From: JBDHWG01 sp046328525
Lineage (GTDB): Bacteria; Chloroflexota; Anaerolineae; Epilineales; JAHCIE01
Reading direction: 5' to 3'
NCBI GenBank assembly: GCA_046328525.1
Contig: JAXLWK010000014.1
Coordinates: 1 to 64,000 of the forward strand
DNA: 64,000 nucleotides
Of the stretch, positions 8,452 to 16,824 are shown in pieces. The translations under genes were made by a program, and so were the position numbers. The notes below the pieces were generated by a model, which made no database searches, was not told the DNA's origin, and was given only the letters and a program-made list of their open reading frames with translations. Each line of letters begins with the position of its first letter. The stretch's first letter is position 1.

Positions 8452-9618
8452 TTACGTGACCCACATCCAGTGACTGTACATGATCGTGAACAAGGCGAGG
8501 AAGAGGGTGCAGATGTAGACGACGGCGAGAAACCAGCGGGTGTCACGCAGCGCCAGCCCGCCCAGGATGAACAGCGGGAAGACGACGGAGATGTAGCGGC
8601 CCATGCCTACGTACTCCGGGAAAGACGCGGCTACCACGATGAGGCCCCACACGGCGTAGCTGATGCGCGGCCGGCGCCAGGCGAGGAGGCAGCCGATGAT
8701 TGCGCCCAGCATCAGGAGCAGGTGAATCAGGTCCATCGCCCGATACTGGCCCGACAGGAGCGATCGCGCCGCGAGGGAATCGCGCAGGACCTGCACGGCC
8801 TCGTTCCAGTCGTGAAAGCCCCAGCCGGGACTCGATTGCGCGGTATAGAACGCTACCGGATCGCCGAACTGCGTCCCCAGGTATGCCATGAACCCCAGCA
8901 TGCCCGCGCCGCTCAACGCCAGCCAGGCGATGTTCGGGCGCACCTTGCGCCACTGGAAGGCAATCACCTCGAAATAGAGAATGACCAGCGCCAGCCCCGT
9001 GAAGATGCCGACCACGCGCGTCGCGCCGGCGGCGGCGGCGGCCAGGGCCGCCAGAAGCCATTGCTGCCGCTCGCCAAAATAGAACGCCAGCACGACCGTG
9101 AGTAGGAACAGCGACTCGGTGTACATGGCGCTGAAGTAGAACGAGAACGGGAAGACCGCCAGCAGGACGACGCCGCGCGCCGCCACATCGGCGTCGTAGT
9201 GGCGCAGGATGAGCCTGTACAACACCATCAGCGCCAGGAGAAACGCGACGTTCGAGACGACTAGCCCGGCGATGAAGGTATCCGGAATGATGATCTTGAC
9301 GATGCGCGTGACGAGGGGGTAGAAGGGGAGAAACGCGGTGTTGAGCTGACCGCTGCTGGCGGCGGCGGAGTAACCTTTGTTGACAATACTGGCGTACCAC
9401 AGCGAATCCGAGCGTAGCCAGCCGTCAAGAAACAGGTTATCCGGCATCACGCTCCAGCTCTGCCTGTTTCTCGCCAGAGGGATGAGGATCAAGCCGAAAT
9501 AGGTTATCAGGAACAGGCCAAGGCGCGAAACAGCAAAGACGGCGAGGGGGACGCTGAATCGGCTGATCCAGCCAAGCGCTCTCGCCGTGTACGTTCGACC
9601 AGCCTCGTGAAGCGACAT
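8452..9618 (-). CDS. GT-C membrane glycosyltransferase, PIG-V/Gpi18-like
   Basis: 388 residues with about nine hydrophobic segments. The first lumenal loop holds WLRSDSLWYASIVNKGYS, matching the mannosyltransferase PIG-V family motif in which an acidic pair precedes W and Y. It is followed by LNTAFLPFYPLVTRIVK and FPFSFYFSAMYTESLFLL, also typical of the family. Such proteins move a mannosyl residue from a polyprenyl phosphate carrier at the outer face of the membrane. Its acceptor is unknown. It lies 27 bp before the ABM gene and may share its transcript. Confidence 0.85.
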   Translation of the reverse strand: MSLHEAGRTYTARALGWISRFSVPLAVFAVSRLGLFLITYFGLILIPLARNRQSWSVMPDNLFLDGWLRSDSLWYASIVNKGYSAAASSGQLNTAFLPFYPLVTRIVKIIIPDTFIAGLVVSNVAFLLALMVLYRLILRHYDADVAARGVVLLAVFPFSFYFSAMYTESLFLLTVVLAFYFGERQQWLLAALAAAAAGATRVVGIFTGLALVILYFEVIAFQWRKVRPNIAWLALSGAGMLGFMAYLGTQFGDPVAFYTAQSSPGWGFHDWNEAVQVLRDSLAARSLLSGQYRAMDLIHLLLMLGAIIGCLLAWRRPRISYAVWGLIVVAASFPEYVGMGRYISVVFPLFILGGLALRDTRWFLAVVYICTLFLALFTIMYSHWMWVT

Positions 9619-9687
9619 AGAGCCTCGGTCAGGCCGCGAAGCAAATAGCTGACTGAATCTATAGCACGATTCGGGGGCCGCCGCAAA

Positions 9688-10194
9688 TTAGCCCCGTCCT
9701 TGAGGCGTCAGCCGCAGCACGGGGATCGCGCGCCCGTTCGTCCACTGCTTGTAGGCATCGTAGCCGGGGTAGACCTGCGTGGCGAGCGCCCAGCACCGCT
9801 CGCGCTCCTCGCCCGTCACCTCCTCCGCGATGTGGCTCTGGCTGCGCCCGTCGCGGGTCACGATGGCTTCCGGGTGGGCGCGCAGATTATGGTACCACGC
9901 GGGGTGGCGCGTCTGCCCCCAGCTCGACGCGATGAGGAGGATGCTGTCGCCGTCGGGGATGGCAAGGAGCGGGACGCTGCGCGGCGCGCCGCTCTTAGCG
10001 CCCGTGGTCGTCAGGGTGATGAGGGGCTGATCCGTGAGCACGCTCGTCATGCTGTACCGGCCGCGGGTGAGCCGCAGCGTCAGGGCGTCAGCGCGGTGGG
10101 CGACACGGAGCATCAGCCGGGAACCGGCCCAGCTCGATGTCACGCGCTGTGTTGCGGCGCTGACCCAGCGGCGGGGCCGCGAGAGTGTGGTCAT
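9688..10194 (-). CDS. Deazaflavin-dependent nitroreductase family protein
   Basis: 168 residues. The segment LITLTTTGAKSGAPRSVPLLAIPDG is the hallmark of the F420-dependent Ddn/nitroreductase family, followed by SWGQTRHPAWYHNLRAHPEA and the C-terminal YPGYDAYKQWTNGRAIPVLRL. The fold is a split beta-barrel. The enzyme probably reduces quinones or nitro compounds with reduced F420, which some Chloroflexota make. The ATG at 10194 has GGAGAG upstream. It lies 41 bp after the PLP-dependent dehydratase gene. Confidence 0.88.
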   Translation of the reverse strand: MTTLSRPRRWVSAATQRVTSSWAGSRLMLRVAHRADALTLRLTRGRYSMTSVLTDQPLITLTTTGAKSGAPRSVPLLAIPDGDSILLIASSWGQTRHPAWYHNLRAHPEAIVTRDGRSQSHIAEEVTGEERERCWALATQVYPGYDAYKQWTNGRAIPVLRLTPQGRG

Positions 10195-10235
10195 GCTAAG
10201 CTCTCCAGTGGTCCACGTCGCAGTGACGGGGTCGC

Positions 10236-11153
10236 CTACGCTGCCCACGCCGCCAGCGCGCGCGTGTCGACACCCACACCGCCGCATACGATGATGACGA
10301 CCGGGTCCGCGCCGGGCAGGATATCCATGCCCTCGTAGGCGACGGCAAGGGACGCGCCGCACGCCGGCTCGACGAGGATGCGGTGGTCGTCGGCGAAGGC
10401 AACGCACGCGGCGACGGCCTGCGCGTCGCTGACGAGGGCCGACGCGATGGGACGCTGCTGCGCCCACGCCAGGGCCTGCGGCGTCACCGTCTTCGCGCCC
10501 AGCGTCGTGGCGATGCTCGTGATGCGGTCGAGGGTTACGAGACGGCCCGCCTTGAGCGAGGCGGCGAAGGACGCCGCGCCCTCCGTCTCGACGGCCAGGA
10601 TCGGCACGTCATGCCAGCCCTGGCGCTCCAGCCCCTCGGCGACGCCGCACAGCAGCCCGCCGCCGCCGACGGAGCAGATGACCGCGCCCGGCTTGCCGAA
10701 GTCCTCGGCGATCTCGTCAATCATCGTCGCGTTGCCGCGCCAGACCGTCGGGTGGTCGAAGGGGTGCACGTAGAGCGCGCCGGTTTGCTCGGCGAACGCG
10801 ACCGCCGCCGCGTGCGTCTCGTCCCACACCGCACCGGCGACGCGCACGTCCGCGCCTTGCGCCGCGATCAGCTCGTGAAAGCGGGGCTGGGTGGTCGAGG
10901 GGACGAAGACCGTCACCGGCAGGCCCAGGCGGCGGCCGCAGTAGGCGGCGGAGAAGCCGGCGTTGCCGCCGGACGATGAGACGAAGCGCGTCGCGCCGTT
11001 GGCCGCGCCCGCCTGGCATAGCGCACCGAGCGCCCGGTTCTTGAACGAGCCGGACGGCTGGGCGCTCTCCAGCTTGAGATAGACGGGCCGCCCCCAGCGC
11101 CGGCTCAGGGGCAGCGAGTCGATAATGGGCGTGCGAACATAGAGTGTGTCCAC
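10236..11153 (-). CDS. PLP-dependent serine/threonine dehydratase (SDS-like)
   Basis: 305 residues, fold type II. The PLP lysine is K38 in PSGSFKNRA. The substrate loop is SSSGGNAGFSAAYCG, and the phosphate-binding glycine loop is CSVGGGGLLCG. The segment LVEPACGASLAVAY carries the cysteine typical of the short serine dehydratase (SDS) branch. It has no C-terminal ACT domain, so it is shorter than biosynthetic IlvA. Likely reaction: L-serine or L-threonine to 2-oxoacid plus ammonia. It lies 75 bp downstream of korB, with a hairpin in between. Confidence 0.88.
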   Translation of the reverse strand: MDTLYVRTPIIDSLPLSRRWGRPVYLKLESAQPSGSFKNRALGALCQAGAANGATRFVSSSGGNAGFSAAYCGRRLGLPVTVFVPSTTQPRFHELIAAQGADVRVAGAVWDETHAAAVAFAEQTGALYVHPFDHPTVWRGNATMIDEIAEDFGKPGAVICSVGGGGLLCGVAEGLERQGWHDVPILAVETEGAASFAASLKAGRLVTLDRITSIATTLGAKTVTPQALAWAQQRPIASALVSDAQAVAACVAFADDHRILVEPACGASLAVAYEGMDILPGADPVVIIVCGGVGVDTRALAAWAA

Positions 11154-11181
11154 AATGGGTCCTTCCGGCTCACGAACACAA

Positions 11182-11211
11182 AGGCGCGGCAGCCAGCGGG
11201 CCGCCGCGCCT
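11182..11211 (-). terminator. GC hairpin between korB and the dehydratase gene
   Basis: Arms AGGCGCGGC and GCCGCGCCT (9 bp) with a 12-nt loop lie downstream of the korB stop codon. There is no strong T tract, so it may attenuate rather than stop transcription. Confidence 0.35.
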
Positions 11212-11228
11212 CGCGCTCGGTCATCAGC

Positions 11229-12281
11229 CTACATGAATTCCCGCATCAGCTTCTGGAGCGATTCCCGCGACGGGCGCACGCGCTCCTCCGTCAGGAGGGC
11301 CAGCGGCGTGTCCACGATGTTCTCCAGCTCGGGCAGCGTCGGGCGGCCTTCGTCGAAGTACAGCAGGCCGGTGATGAACTCCTGCTTGGCGCGCGCCTCT
11401 TCGAGCCGCGACAGCGCCGCGAGGCGGTCCGTCGGGTCGTAGCCCTCCTCCAGCTTGCGCAGGAGGATCGTCGGGCCGTCGTGCATCTTGACTTCCTGCA
11501 CCGCGCCAGGCTCGTAGTCCACCGTGATCTCGTCGAACTGCTGGATGAAGGCGATGTCGTGCAGCGGCGCTTCCTTGTCCTTGCCGTAGTCGTAGCTCTT
11601 GTTCGACTCCGGGTCATTGTTGAACGTCACGCACGGGCTGATGATGTCCAGGACGGCGGTGCCCTTGTAGTTCATCGCCGCCTTGAGCAACTCGCGCACC
11701 TGCTTGGCGTCGCCGGCGAAGGAGCGGGCGACGAAGCCGGCGCCAGCGACGATCGCCTCGACGCACAGGTCCAGCGAGGGGAACGGGTTGACGCCGGCGT
11801 ACTTGAGCTTCTGGCCCTCGTCCGCCGTCGCCGAGAACTGGCCCTTGGTCAGGCCATAGACGCCGTTGTTCTCCACGATGTACACCATCGGGACGTTGCG
11901 GCGCATCATGTGCTTGAACGGGCTGAGGCCGATGCTGCCCGTGTCGCCATCGCCGCTGACGCCGATGGCGAGCAGCGTGTGGTTCGCCATCACCGCGCCC
12001 GTCGCCAGCGTCGGCATGCGACCGTGGAGGCCATTGATGCCGTGGGACAGGCCGAGGAAGTAGGCGGGCGACTTGCTGGAGCAGCCGATGCCGCTGAGCT
12101 TGACGATGCGGTGCTGTTCGAGGCCCAGGTCATACGCGGCGTCAATGATGCGCGACGAGATAGAGTCGTGGCCGCAGCCGCGGCACAGGGTCGAGACGCC
12201 GCCTTTGTACGCGGTCTTCTCCAGGCCCAGGACGTTGACATTGGTCTTGCCGTTGCCTGGGGCGCGGGTTACTGTGTCCAT
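11229..12281 (-). CDS. korB: 2-oxoglutarate:ferredoxin oxidoreductase beta subunit
   Basis: 350 residues. TLCRGCGHDS (C33, C36) and GIGCSSKS (C67) supply cluster ligands, and GVSGDGDTGSIG (about 109-117) with ENNGVYGLTKGQ binds thiamine diphosphate and Mg. With the alpha subunit it decarboxylates 2-oxoglutarate (or another 2-oxoacid) to the acyl-CoA while reducing ferredoxin. No separate ferredoxin subunit is present, as in mycobacterial KorAB. It starts 18 bp after the korA stop, so the two form an operon. The start MDTVTRAPGNGK fits an ATG after AGGAGAGGGAAGC. Confidence 0.93.
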   Translation of the reverse strand: MDTVTRAPGNGKTNVNVLGLEKTAYKGGVSTLCRGCGHDSISSRIIDAAYDLGLEQHRIVKLSGIGCSSKSPAYFLGLSHGINGLHGRMPTLATGAVMANHTLLAIGVSGDGDTGSIGLSPFKHMMRRNVPMVYIVENNGVYGLTKGQFSATADEGQKLKYAGVNPFPSLDLCVEAIVAGAGFVARSFAGDAKQVRELLKAAMNYKGTAVLDIISPCVTFNNDPESNKSYDYGKDKEAPLHDIAFIQQFDEITVDYEPGAVQEVKMHDGPTILLRKLEEGYDPTDRLAALSRLEEARAKQEFITGLLYFDEGRPTLPELENIVDTPLALLTEERVRPSRESLQKLMREFM

Positions 12282-12299
12282 GCTTCCCTCTCCTCCTGG

Positions 12300-14186
12300 C
12301 TACTGCGCCACGCCGCCGACGATTTTCTCGTTGGCGACCACATTCTGCATCACAAAGCGGGCGGTGATCGGCAGGCCGTCCGAGAAGGCGATAGAGACGA
12401 TGCGCGTCGCCAGGTCGGGCAGATCCATGCGCAGCAGCATCGCCATCTGCCCCTCGTGGTTCATCTCGATAACGTAGGTGCGGTCGTGAGCAGCGATGAA
12501 CTCGCGGACGGAGTCGGTAATGGGCAGGGCGCGCAGGCGCAGGTAACTCGTCTCGACACCTTCCTTCGCCAGGCGGTCGCGGCCCTCGCGGACACCGGGG
12601 TCGTTGGAGCCGTAGGTAATGAGGCCAATCCTGGCATTCGGGTTCTGCTCGACGATCGGCTGCGGCACGAGCGTCTTGGCCGTCTGGTGCTTCTTGAACA
12701 GGCGATCCATGTTCTTCACCCAGTCGTCGCCGCGCTCAGTGTACTGGGCGTACTCGTTGTGGCCGGAGCCGCGGGTGAAGTAGGCGGCCTTCGCGCTGGG
12801 TGTGCCGGGCAGCGTGCGATACGGGACGCCGTCGCCGTCCACATCCTTGTACCGCCCCCAGGCCTGCATCCGCTCCACCGCCTCCGCGTCGAGCACCTTG
12901 CCCCGGTTGATCGGCTCGGTCGGGTAGTCGAACTGGTCGCTGAGCCACAGGTTCATCCCCAGGTCGAGGTCGCTCAGGACGAAGACCGGCGTCTGCAACT
13001 CCTCGGCGATGTCGAAGGCCGAAGCGCCGAACTCGAAGCACTCCTTGACGCTGCCCGGCAGCAGGCACGGGTGGCGCGTGTCGCCGTGGCTGAGGAAGTA
13101 GGTCGAGAGGATGTCGCCCTGGGAGACGCGCGTCGGGAGGCCGGTGCTTGGCCCCATGCGCATGACATCCCAGATGACGGCGGGAATCTCGGTGTAGAAG
13201 CCAAAGCCGGCGAACTCGGCCATGAGCGAGATGCCGGGGCCGGAGGTCGAGGTCATGGCCCGCGCCCCCGCCCAGCCCGCGCCCATCACCATGCCGAGGG
13301 CGGCCAGCTCATCCTCGGCCTGAACGATGGCGTAGGTGGCCTTGCCGTTCTCCATGCGCAGGCGCGGCGCGTACTTCGCCAGATTCTCGGCCAGGCTCGA
13401 CGCCGGCGTGATGGGATACCAGGCGGCGACGGTCATGCCGCCATACAGCGCGCCCAGGGCCGCCGCCGTGTTGCCGTCAATCATGATCTTGTCGGCGGTC
13501 AACTCCATGCGCTCGATGCGGTAGGGGTCCTGCTTGGTCAGGTTCTCCCGCGCCCACTGCGCCGCGTGGCTGACGACGCCGTAGTTCAGCTCGATAGGCT
13601 TGCTCTTGCCCCGGAAGTGGGTGCTGAGCGCCTTGCGCAGCTCCTCCATCTCGATGCCGAGCATCTGGGCCACCACGCCGACATACGTCATGCTCGGCAG
13701 GTAGTCCTTGAGCTTGGCGATCTCTTCCTTGTGGATGAGGCCGGAGGATAGCGCCTCGCTCGTAATCTCCTTGACGACTTCCTTGACAGGCAACTTGTAG
13801 TAATAGATGTCGTCGCGGCTCGGGTTGAACGTCTTCAGCTCGTCCGAGTAGAAGCATACGCCGCCGCCGGGAAGGTTCGCGAGGTCCTGGGCCACCGTCC
13901 GCTCATTGAAGGCAATGAGGACCTCGGTGCCTTCGCGGCGGGCAAGGTAGCCATCCTTGCTGATGCGGATGGTGTACCACGTGGGGAGACCATAGATGTT
14001 GGAGGGGAATAAGTTCTTGCCCGCGACCGGAATGCCCATGTGGAACAGGGCGCGCAACAGGGTGCTGTTCGCCGTCGCCGAGCCGGTGCCATTGACCGTC
14101 GCGGCGACGATGGCGAAATCGTTGACGATCTCTCGCTCTTTGGCGGCGGCCGCCTGCGGCGCCGCCCCCACAACTGCCGTTGCCAT
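12300..14186 (-). CDS. korA: 2-oxoglutarate:ferredoxin oxidoreductase, fused gamma-alpha subunit
   Basis: 628 residues. The N-terminal third is the gamma domain (VNGTGSATANSTLLRALFHM, residues about 32-51). The rest is the alpha chain, with AWYPITPASSLAEN and TSTSGPGISLMAEFAGF. The fused arrangement is known for KorA of actinobacteria and other phyla. The ATG at 14186 follows GGGAGAAGTCAACA. An upstream in-frame extension to 14333 would cross the structured leader and is unlikely. It forms the oxidoreductase with korB downstream. Confidence 0.92.
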   Translation of the reverse strand: MATAVVGAAPQAAAAKEREIVNDFAIVAATVNGTGSATANSTLLRALFHMGIPVAGKNLFPSNIYGLPTWYTIRISKDGYLARREGTEVLIAFNERTVAQDLANLPGGGVCFYSDELKTFNPSRDDIYYYKLPVKEVVKEITSEALSSGLIHKEEIAKLKDYLPSMTYVGVVAQMLGIEMEELRKALSTHFRGKSKPIELNYGVVSHAAQWARENLTKQDPYRIERMELTADKIMIDGNTAAALGALYGGMTVAAWYPITPASSLAENLAKYAPRLRMENGKATYAIVQAEDELAALGMVMGAGWAGARAMTSTSGPGISLMAEFAGFGFYTEIPAVIWDVMRMGPSTGLPTRVSQGDILSTYFLSHGDTRHPCLLPGSVKECFEFGASAFDIAEELQTPVFVLSDLDLGMNLWLSDQFDYPTEPINRGKVLDAEAVERMQAWGRYKDVDGDGVPYRTLPGTPSAKAAYFTRGSGHNEYAQYTERGDDWVKNMDRLFKKHQTAKTLVPQPIVEQNPNARIGLITYGSNDPGVREGRDRLAKEGVETSYLRLRALPITDSVREFIAAHDRTYVIEMNHEGQMAMLLRMDLPDLATRIVSIAFSDGLPITARFVMQNVVANEKIVGGVAQ

Positions 14187-14249
14187 TGTTGACTTCTCCC
14201 TTGACCGTTCGGCGGCGCATCGTGGCGCAATTCGTCGTAGATCAACACT

Positions 14250-14309
14250 TCGCTCCCGGATTGGCAAATCCGACAGACGCCGCTGGATGCGGGCATCCAG
14301 CGGGAGCGA
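14250..14309 (-). promoter_or_regulatory. Nested inverted repeats in the korA leader
   Basis: Outer arms TCGCTCCCG (14250-14258) and CGGGAGCGA (14301-14309) enclose an inner palindrome, CGCTGGATGC/GCATCCAGCG (14281-14302). On the minus strand they begin close to a possible promoter (TTATGA, 17 bp, TACATT at 14317-14312) and end 60 bp before the ATG. The inner arm overlaps the outer arm, so alternative hairpins are possible. It could be an operator or an RNA switch. No protein or ligand is known. Confidence 0.4.
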
Positions 14310-14366
14310 TAATGTATCCACCGATTCCCTCAATCATAATCGAAATCGGCGGCAGACGCAAGCAAG

Positions 14367-15323
14367 TTATTGAGTGCTCGCCTCATCCAGCCGCGCCATC
14401 TCCTCCGCCGTCAGCCGCATGCCGACCGCGCCGAGGGCGTCCTGGAGCTGGCCGACGTTGTTCGCGCCGATGATGGGCGAGGTGATGACCGGCTGTGTGA
14501 GCTGCCACGCCAGGGCGATCTGGGAGGGCGTCGCGCCGCGCCCGTCGGCGACCGCCAGCAGCGCGTCGAGGGCCGCCCAGCCCTTGTCGTTCATGTAGCG
14601 CCCGGCGCTGCGGACGCGCTGGCTGTCCGGCAGCGGCGCGTCCTTGCGATACTTCCCGGTCAGGAAGCCGCCGGCCAGCGGGCTGTAGGGAATGACGCCG
14701 AGGCTCTGATCGGCGCACAGCTCCGCCAGCTCGCGCTCGAACTCGTCGCGGTGGACGAGATTGTAGTGCGGCTGGAGGCAGTCGTAGCGCGCCAGGTGCT
14801 CGACATCGCTCGCCCACAGGGCGCGACACAGCCGCCACGCCGGATAGTTGGAGCAGCCGATGTAGCGTACCTTGCCCTGCGTCACCAGGTCGTCGTAGGC
14901 GCGCAGTGTCTCCTCGATGGGCGTCGCGGCGTCGAACCAGTGGGACTGGTAGAGGTCTATGGTTTCGATGCCGAGCCGCCGCAGGCTGTCCTCGACGGCG
15001 AGCATGATGTGCGCCCGGCTCAGGCCCTCGCCGTTTGGCCCGTCCCACATCGCCCCGCGCACCTTGGTGGCGACGACGATGGCGCGGCGATTGCCCCGCG
15101 CTTTCATCCAGCGGCCGATGATCTCCTCGGCGACACCGCCCGGATTGCCCGGCGACCAGCGCGAGTAGACGTCGGCGGTGTCCACGAAATTGCCGCCGGC
15201 CTCGACGTAGGCGTCCATGACCTCGAACGCCGACGCCTCGTCCGTCGTCCAGCCGAACTGCATCGTGCCGAGGCACAGCTCGGACACTCTCAAGCCCGTC
15301 CGTCCCAGGTGACGATACTCCAT
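14367..15323 (-). CDS. Aldo/keto reductase
   Basis: 318 residues, an (alpha/beta)8 AKR. It starts MEYRHLGRTGLRVSELCLGT. The catalytic Asp and Tyr lie in GGNFVDTADVYSRW, Lys in VVATKVRG and His in IDLYQSHWFD. The NADPH-site C-terminus includes IIGANNVGQLQDAL. It reduces aldehydes or ketones with NADPH. The chosen ATG at 15323 has a textbook AAGGAGG 5 nt upstream, better than the ATG at 15341. A palindromic repeat separates it from the PCu(A)C gene. Confidence 0.93.
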   Translation of the reverse strand: MEYRHLGRTGLRVSELCLGTMQFGWTTDEASAFEVMDAYVEAGGNFVDTADVYSRWSPGNPGGVAEEIIGRWMKARGNRRAIVVATKVRGAMWDGPNGEGLSRAHIMLAVEDSLRRLGIETIDLYQSHWFDAATPIEETLRAYDDLVTQGKVRYIGCSNYPAWRLCRALWASDVEHLARYDCLQPHYNLVHRDEFERELAELCADQSLGVIPYSPLAGGFLTGKYRKDAPLPDSQRVRSAGRYMNDKGWAALDALLAVADGRGATPSQIALAWQLTQPVITSPIIGANNVGQLQDALGAVGMRLTAEEMARLDEASTQ

Positions 15324-15343
15324 GATGACCTCCTTTGTCATCC

Positions 15344-15386
15344 CACCCCCGGCCCGTCTCCCAAAATGGGAGAGGGGCCGGGGGTG
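15344..15386. repeat. Palindromic repeat, CACCCCCGGCCC family
   Basis: Arms CACCCCCGGCCC...CTCCC and GGGAG...GGGCCGGGGGTG close on an AAAAT loop. Relatives with CTCACCCC/GGGAGAGGG cores recur near 37402-37500. It is non-coding and lies just upstream of the aldo/keto reductase ribosome site. Confidence 0.6.
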
Positions 15387-15398
15387 AGGAATGTGTTT

Positions 15399-16007
15399 CT
15401 ACGGCTGGCGGGCCTTGACCGTGATGTCCACCGGGCCGGCCTTCTCGAATTGCAGCGTGAGCGTCACGCTTTCATCGGCTTTGACGTCCTTATTCATGCC
15501 GACGAGCATGATGTGGTTCCCGCCCGGCTTCAGCACCAGCTCGCCGCCCGGCGGAATGTCGTAGCCGTCCACGGGCTGCATGCTCATGACGTTGTCCTTC
15601 ATCACCGTCGTGTGCGTCTCGACCGACTTGGCGACGCTGCTCTGCGCCTTGATCAGGCGGTCCGGCGTGCTGCCTGTGTTGCGCACCGTGAAGTACACCG
15701 CCCCCGTCATGCCCTCGGCGGCGGCCCGCGCCCACGCATCGTTGATCTGCAGCGCGCCGGCCGTGGCGCTCGCGCCCTGGCCGGTAGGCGCGCCAGCGGC
15801 CGGCGCGCTCGCCGGCATGCTCATGGGGGTGTTGGCGCTGCACGCCGCAAGGGCGAGCATGACGACGATGAGTGTTAGTAGAGACGCGGTATACCGCGTC
15901 TCTACCCGCCGCGTCTCTACCGCCGTCCGTCGGAGGCGCTGGCGATGGCTCTCCCGCGCGAGCATCATTGTCGCGACGACATGTCTCCAACCCGTTGATT
16001 TGAGCAT
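15399..16007 (-). CDS. PCu(A)C copper chaperone lipoprotein with repeat-derived N-terminus
   Basis: 202 residues from the ATG at 16007, which has an AGGAG site. The C-terminal domain (about 75-200) is PCu(A)C: INDAWARAAAEGMTGAVYFTVRNTG, METHTTV-like residues (SVETHTTVMKDNVMSM) and GGNHIMLVGMNK, giving the His/Met copper ligands. A lipoprotein signal SLLTLIVVMLALAAC lies at about residues 38-52. Residues 10-36 ahead of it are encoded by two dispersed repeats (15923-15980 and 15878-15920). The natural start may therefore once have been nearer the lipobox. It delivers copper to cytochrome oxidase outside the membrane. Confidence 0.85.
   Translation of the reverse strand: MLKSTGWRHVVATMMLARESHRQRLRRTAVETRRVETRYTASLLTLIVVMLALAACSANTPMSMPASAPAAGAPTGQGASATAGALQINDAWARAAAEGMTGAVYFTVRNTGSTPDRLIKAQSSVAKSVETHTTVMKDNVMSMQPVDGYDIPPGGELVLKPGGNHIMLVGMNKDVKADESVTLTLQFEKAGPVDITVKARQP
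15878..15920. repeat. GTAGAGACGCG palindrome family, copy inside a gene
   Basis: A perfect 28-bp palindrome (15878-15905, GTAGAGACGCGGTA and its complement) plus a half unit to 15920. Related copies are at 19729-19756 and 25806-25851. Here it is read through in frame near the start of the PCu(A)C gene. Confidence 0.75.
15923..15980 (+). repeat. Dispersed repeat shared with 51932-51984
   Basis: Both copies share CCGTCCG, GAGGCGCTGG, GATGGCTCTCC, GCGCGAGCA and ATTG in the same order and strand, with few mismatches. This copy lies within the 5' coding part of the PCu(A)C gene; the other is intergenic. Confidence 0.65.
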
Positions 16008-16048
16008 CACGGTCTCCTGTTTCATAATTGTTTGCAGTTAATCTGACC

Positions 16049-16077
16049 TTGCCGTCCCCACGGCGTGGCGGTATAAT
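16049..16077 (+). promoter_or_regulatory. Sigma-70-type promoter of the first two-component system
   Basis: TTGCCG (16049-16054), a 17-bp spacer, then TATAAT (16072-16077). Transcription should start near 16084. This rules out the start codons at 16077 and 16080 and supports the ATG at 16119. Confidence 0.75.
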
Positions 16078-16118
16078 TGATGGTCAAGTTGGAAAATCAG
16101 CTCGTCTCCGAGGACAGC

Positions 16119-16808
16119 ATGGCCGGTGAACAAATTCTCGTCGTAGAAGACGAAACCAAAATCGCTGACTTGATCCGCCGTGGCCTCATTTACGAGGGCT
16201 ACCAGGCGCAAATCGCATCGGATGGTCTGCTCGCCCTCAACCAGGCGCGAGACACGCCGCCCGATCTCGTCATCCTTGATATTATGCTCCCAGGTCTCGA
16301 TGGATTGGAAGTTTGCCGAAGGCTGCGCGCCGCCTCCGACGTGCCCATCCTCATGCTGACCGCGCGGGACGCGGTGCGCGACCGGGTGGCGGGGCTGGAC
16401 GCGGGCGCCGACGACTACCTGGTCAAGCCATTCGACTTCGACGAGCTGCTCGCCCGGGTGCGCGCCCTGCTGCGCCGACGCAGCGGCAAGAGCGCCGACG
16501 AGCAAGACGAGGTGCTGCGCTTCGCCGATCTGGTGCTCCTGCCGAGCGCGCGCCAGGCGACGCGGGGCGAGCGCGCCCTGGAGCTGACGGCCAAAGAGTA
16601 CGATCTGCTGGAACTTTTCATGCGCCACCCGCGTCAGGTCCTCACCCGCGACGTGATCTACGATCAGCTCTGGGGCTACGACTTCGGCGGCGAGTCGAAC
16701 ATCATCGAAGTCTACGTGCGCTACCTCCGCGCCAAGCTCGAGGCGGAGGGCGAGCCGCGCCTGATCCAGACGATCCGCGGCGTCGGGTATGTGCTGAGGG
16801 AAGAATAG
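16119..16808 (+). CDS. OmpR-family response regulator
   Basis: 229 residues. Receiver domain: ILVVEDETKIADLIRR, phosphorylation Asp in LVILDIMLPGLDG, then MLTAR and the Lys of LVKPFDF. A C-terminal winged helix follows (LTAKEYDLLELFMRHPRQVLTR, SNIIEVYVRYLRAKLE, IRGVGYVLRE). The start is set by the promoter at 16049-16077 and a GAGG site before ATG 16119. It is followed 16 bp later by its sensor kinase. Its likely targets include the downstream htrA, whose promoter carries 11-bp tandem repeats (inference). Confidence 0.93.
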   Translation: MAGEQILVVEDETKIADLIRRGLIYEGYQAQIASDGLLALNQARDTPPDLVILDIMLPGLDGLEVCRRLRAASDVPILMLTARDAVRDRVAGLDAGADDYLVKPFDFDELLARVRALLRRRSGKSADEQDEVLRFADLVLLPSARQATRGERALELTAKEYDLLELFMRHPRQVLTRDVIYDQLWGYDFGGESNIIEVYVRYLRAKLEAEGEPRLIQTIRGVGYVLREE

Positions 16809-16824
16809 CCGGAAAAGAGCCGCT

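Noticed and set aside
11481..13751. 756-codon plus-strand frame across korB and korA
   Set aside because: It is antisense to two clearly recognisable enzyme genes and has biased composition with no motif.
16077..16118. Earlier start codons for the first response regulator
   Set aside because: They fall inside or next to the TATAAT box, upstream of the predicted transcription start.
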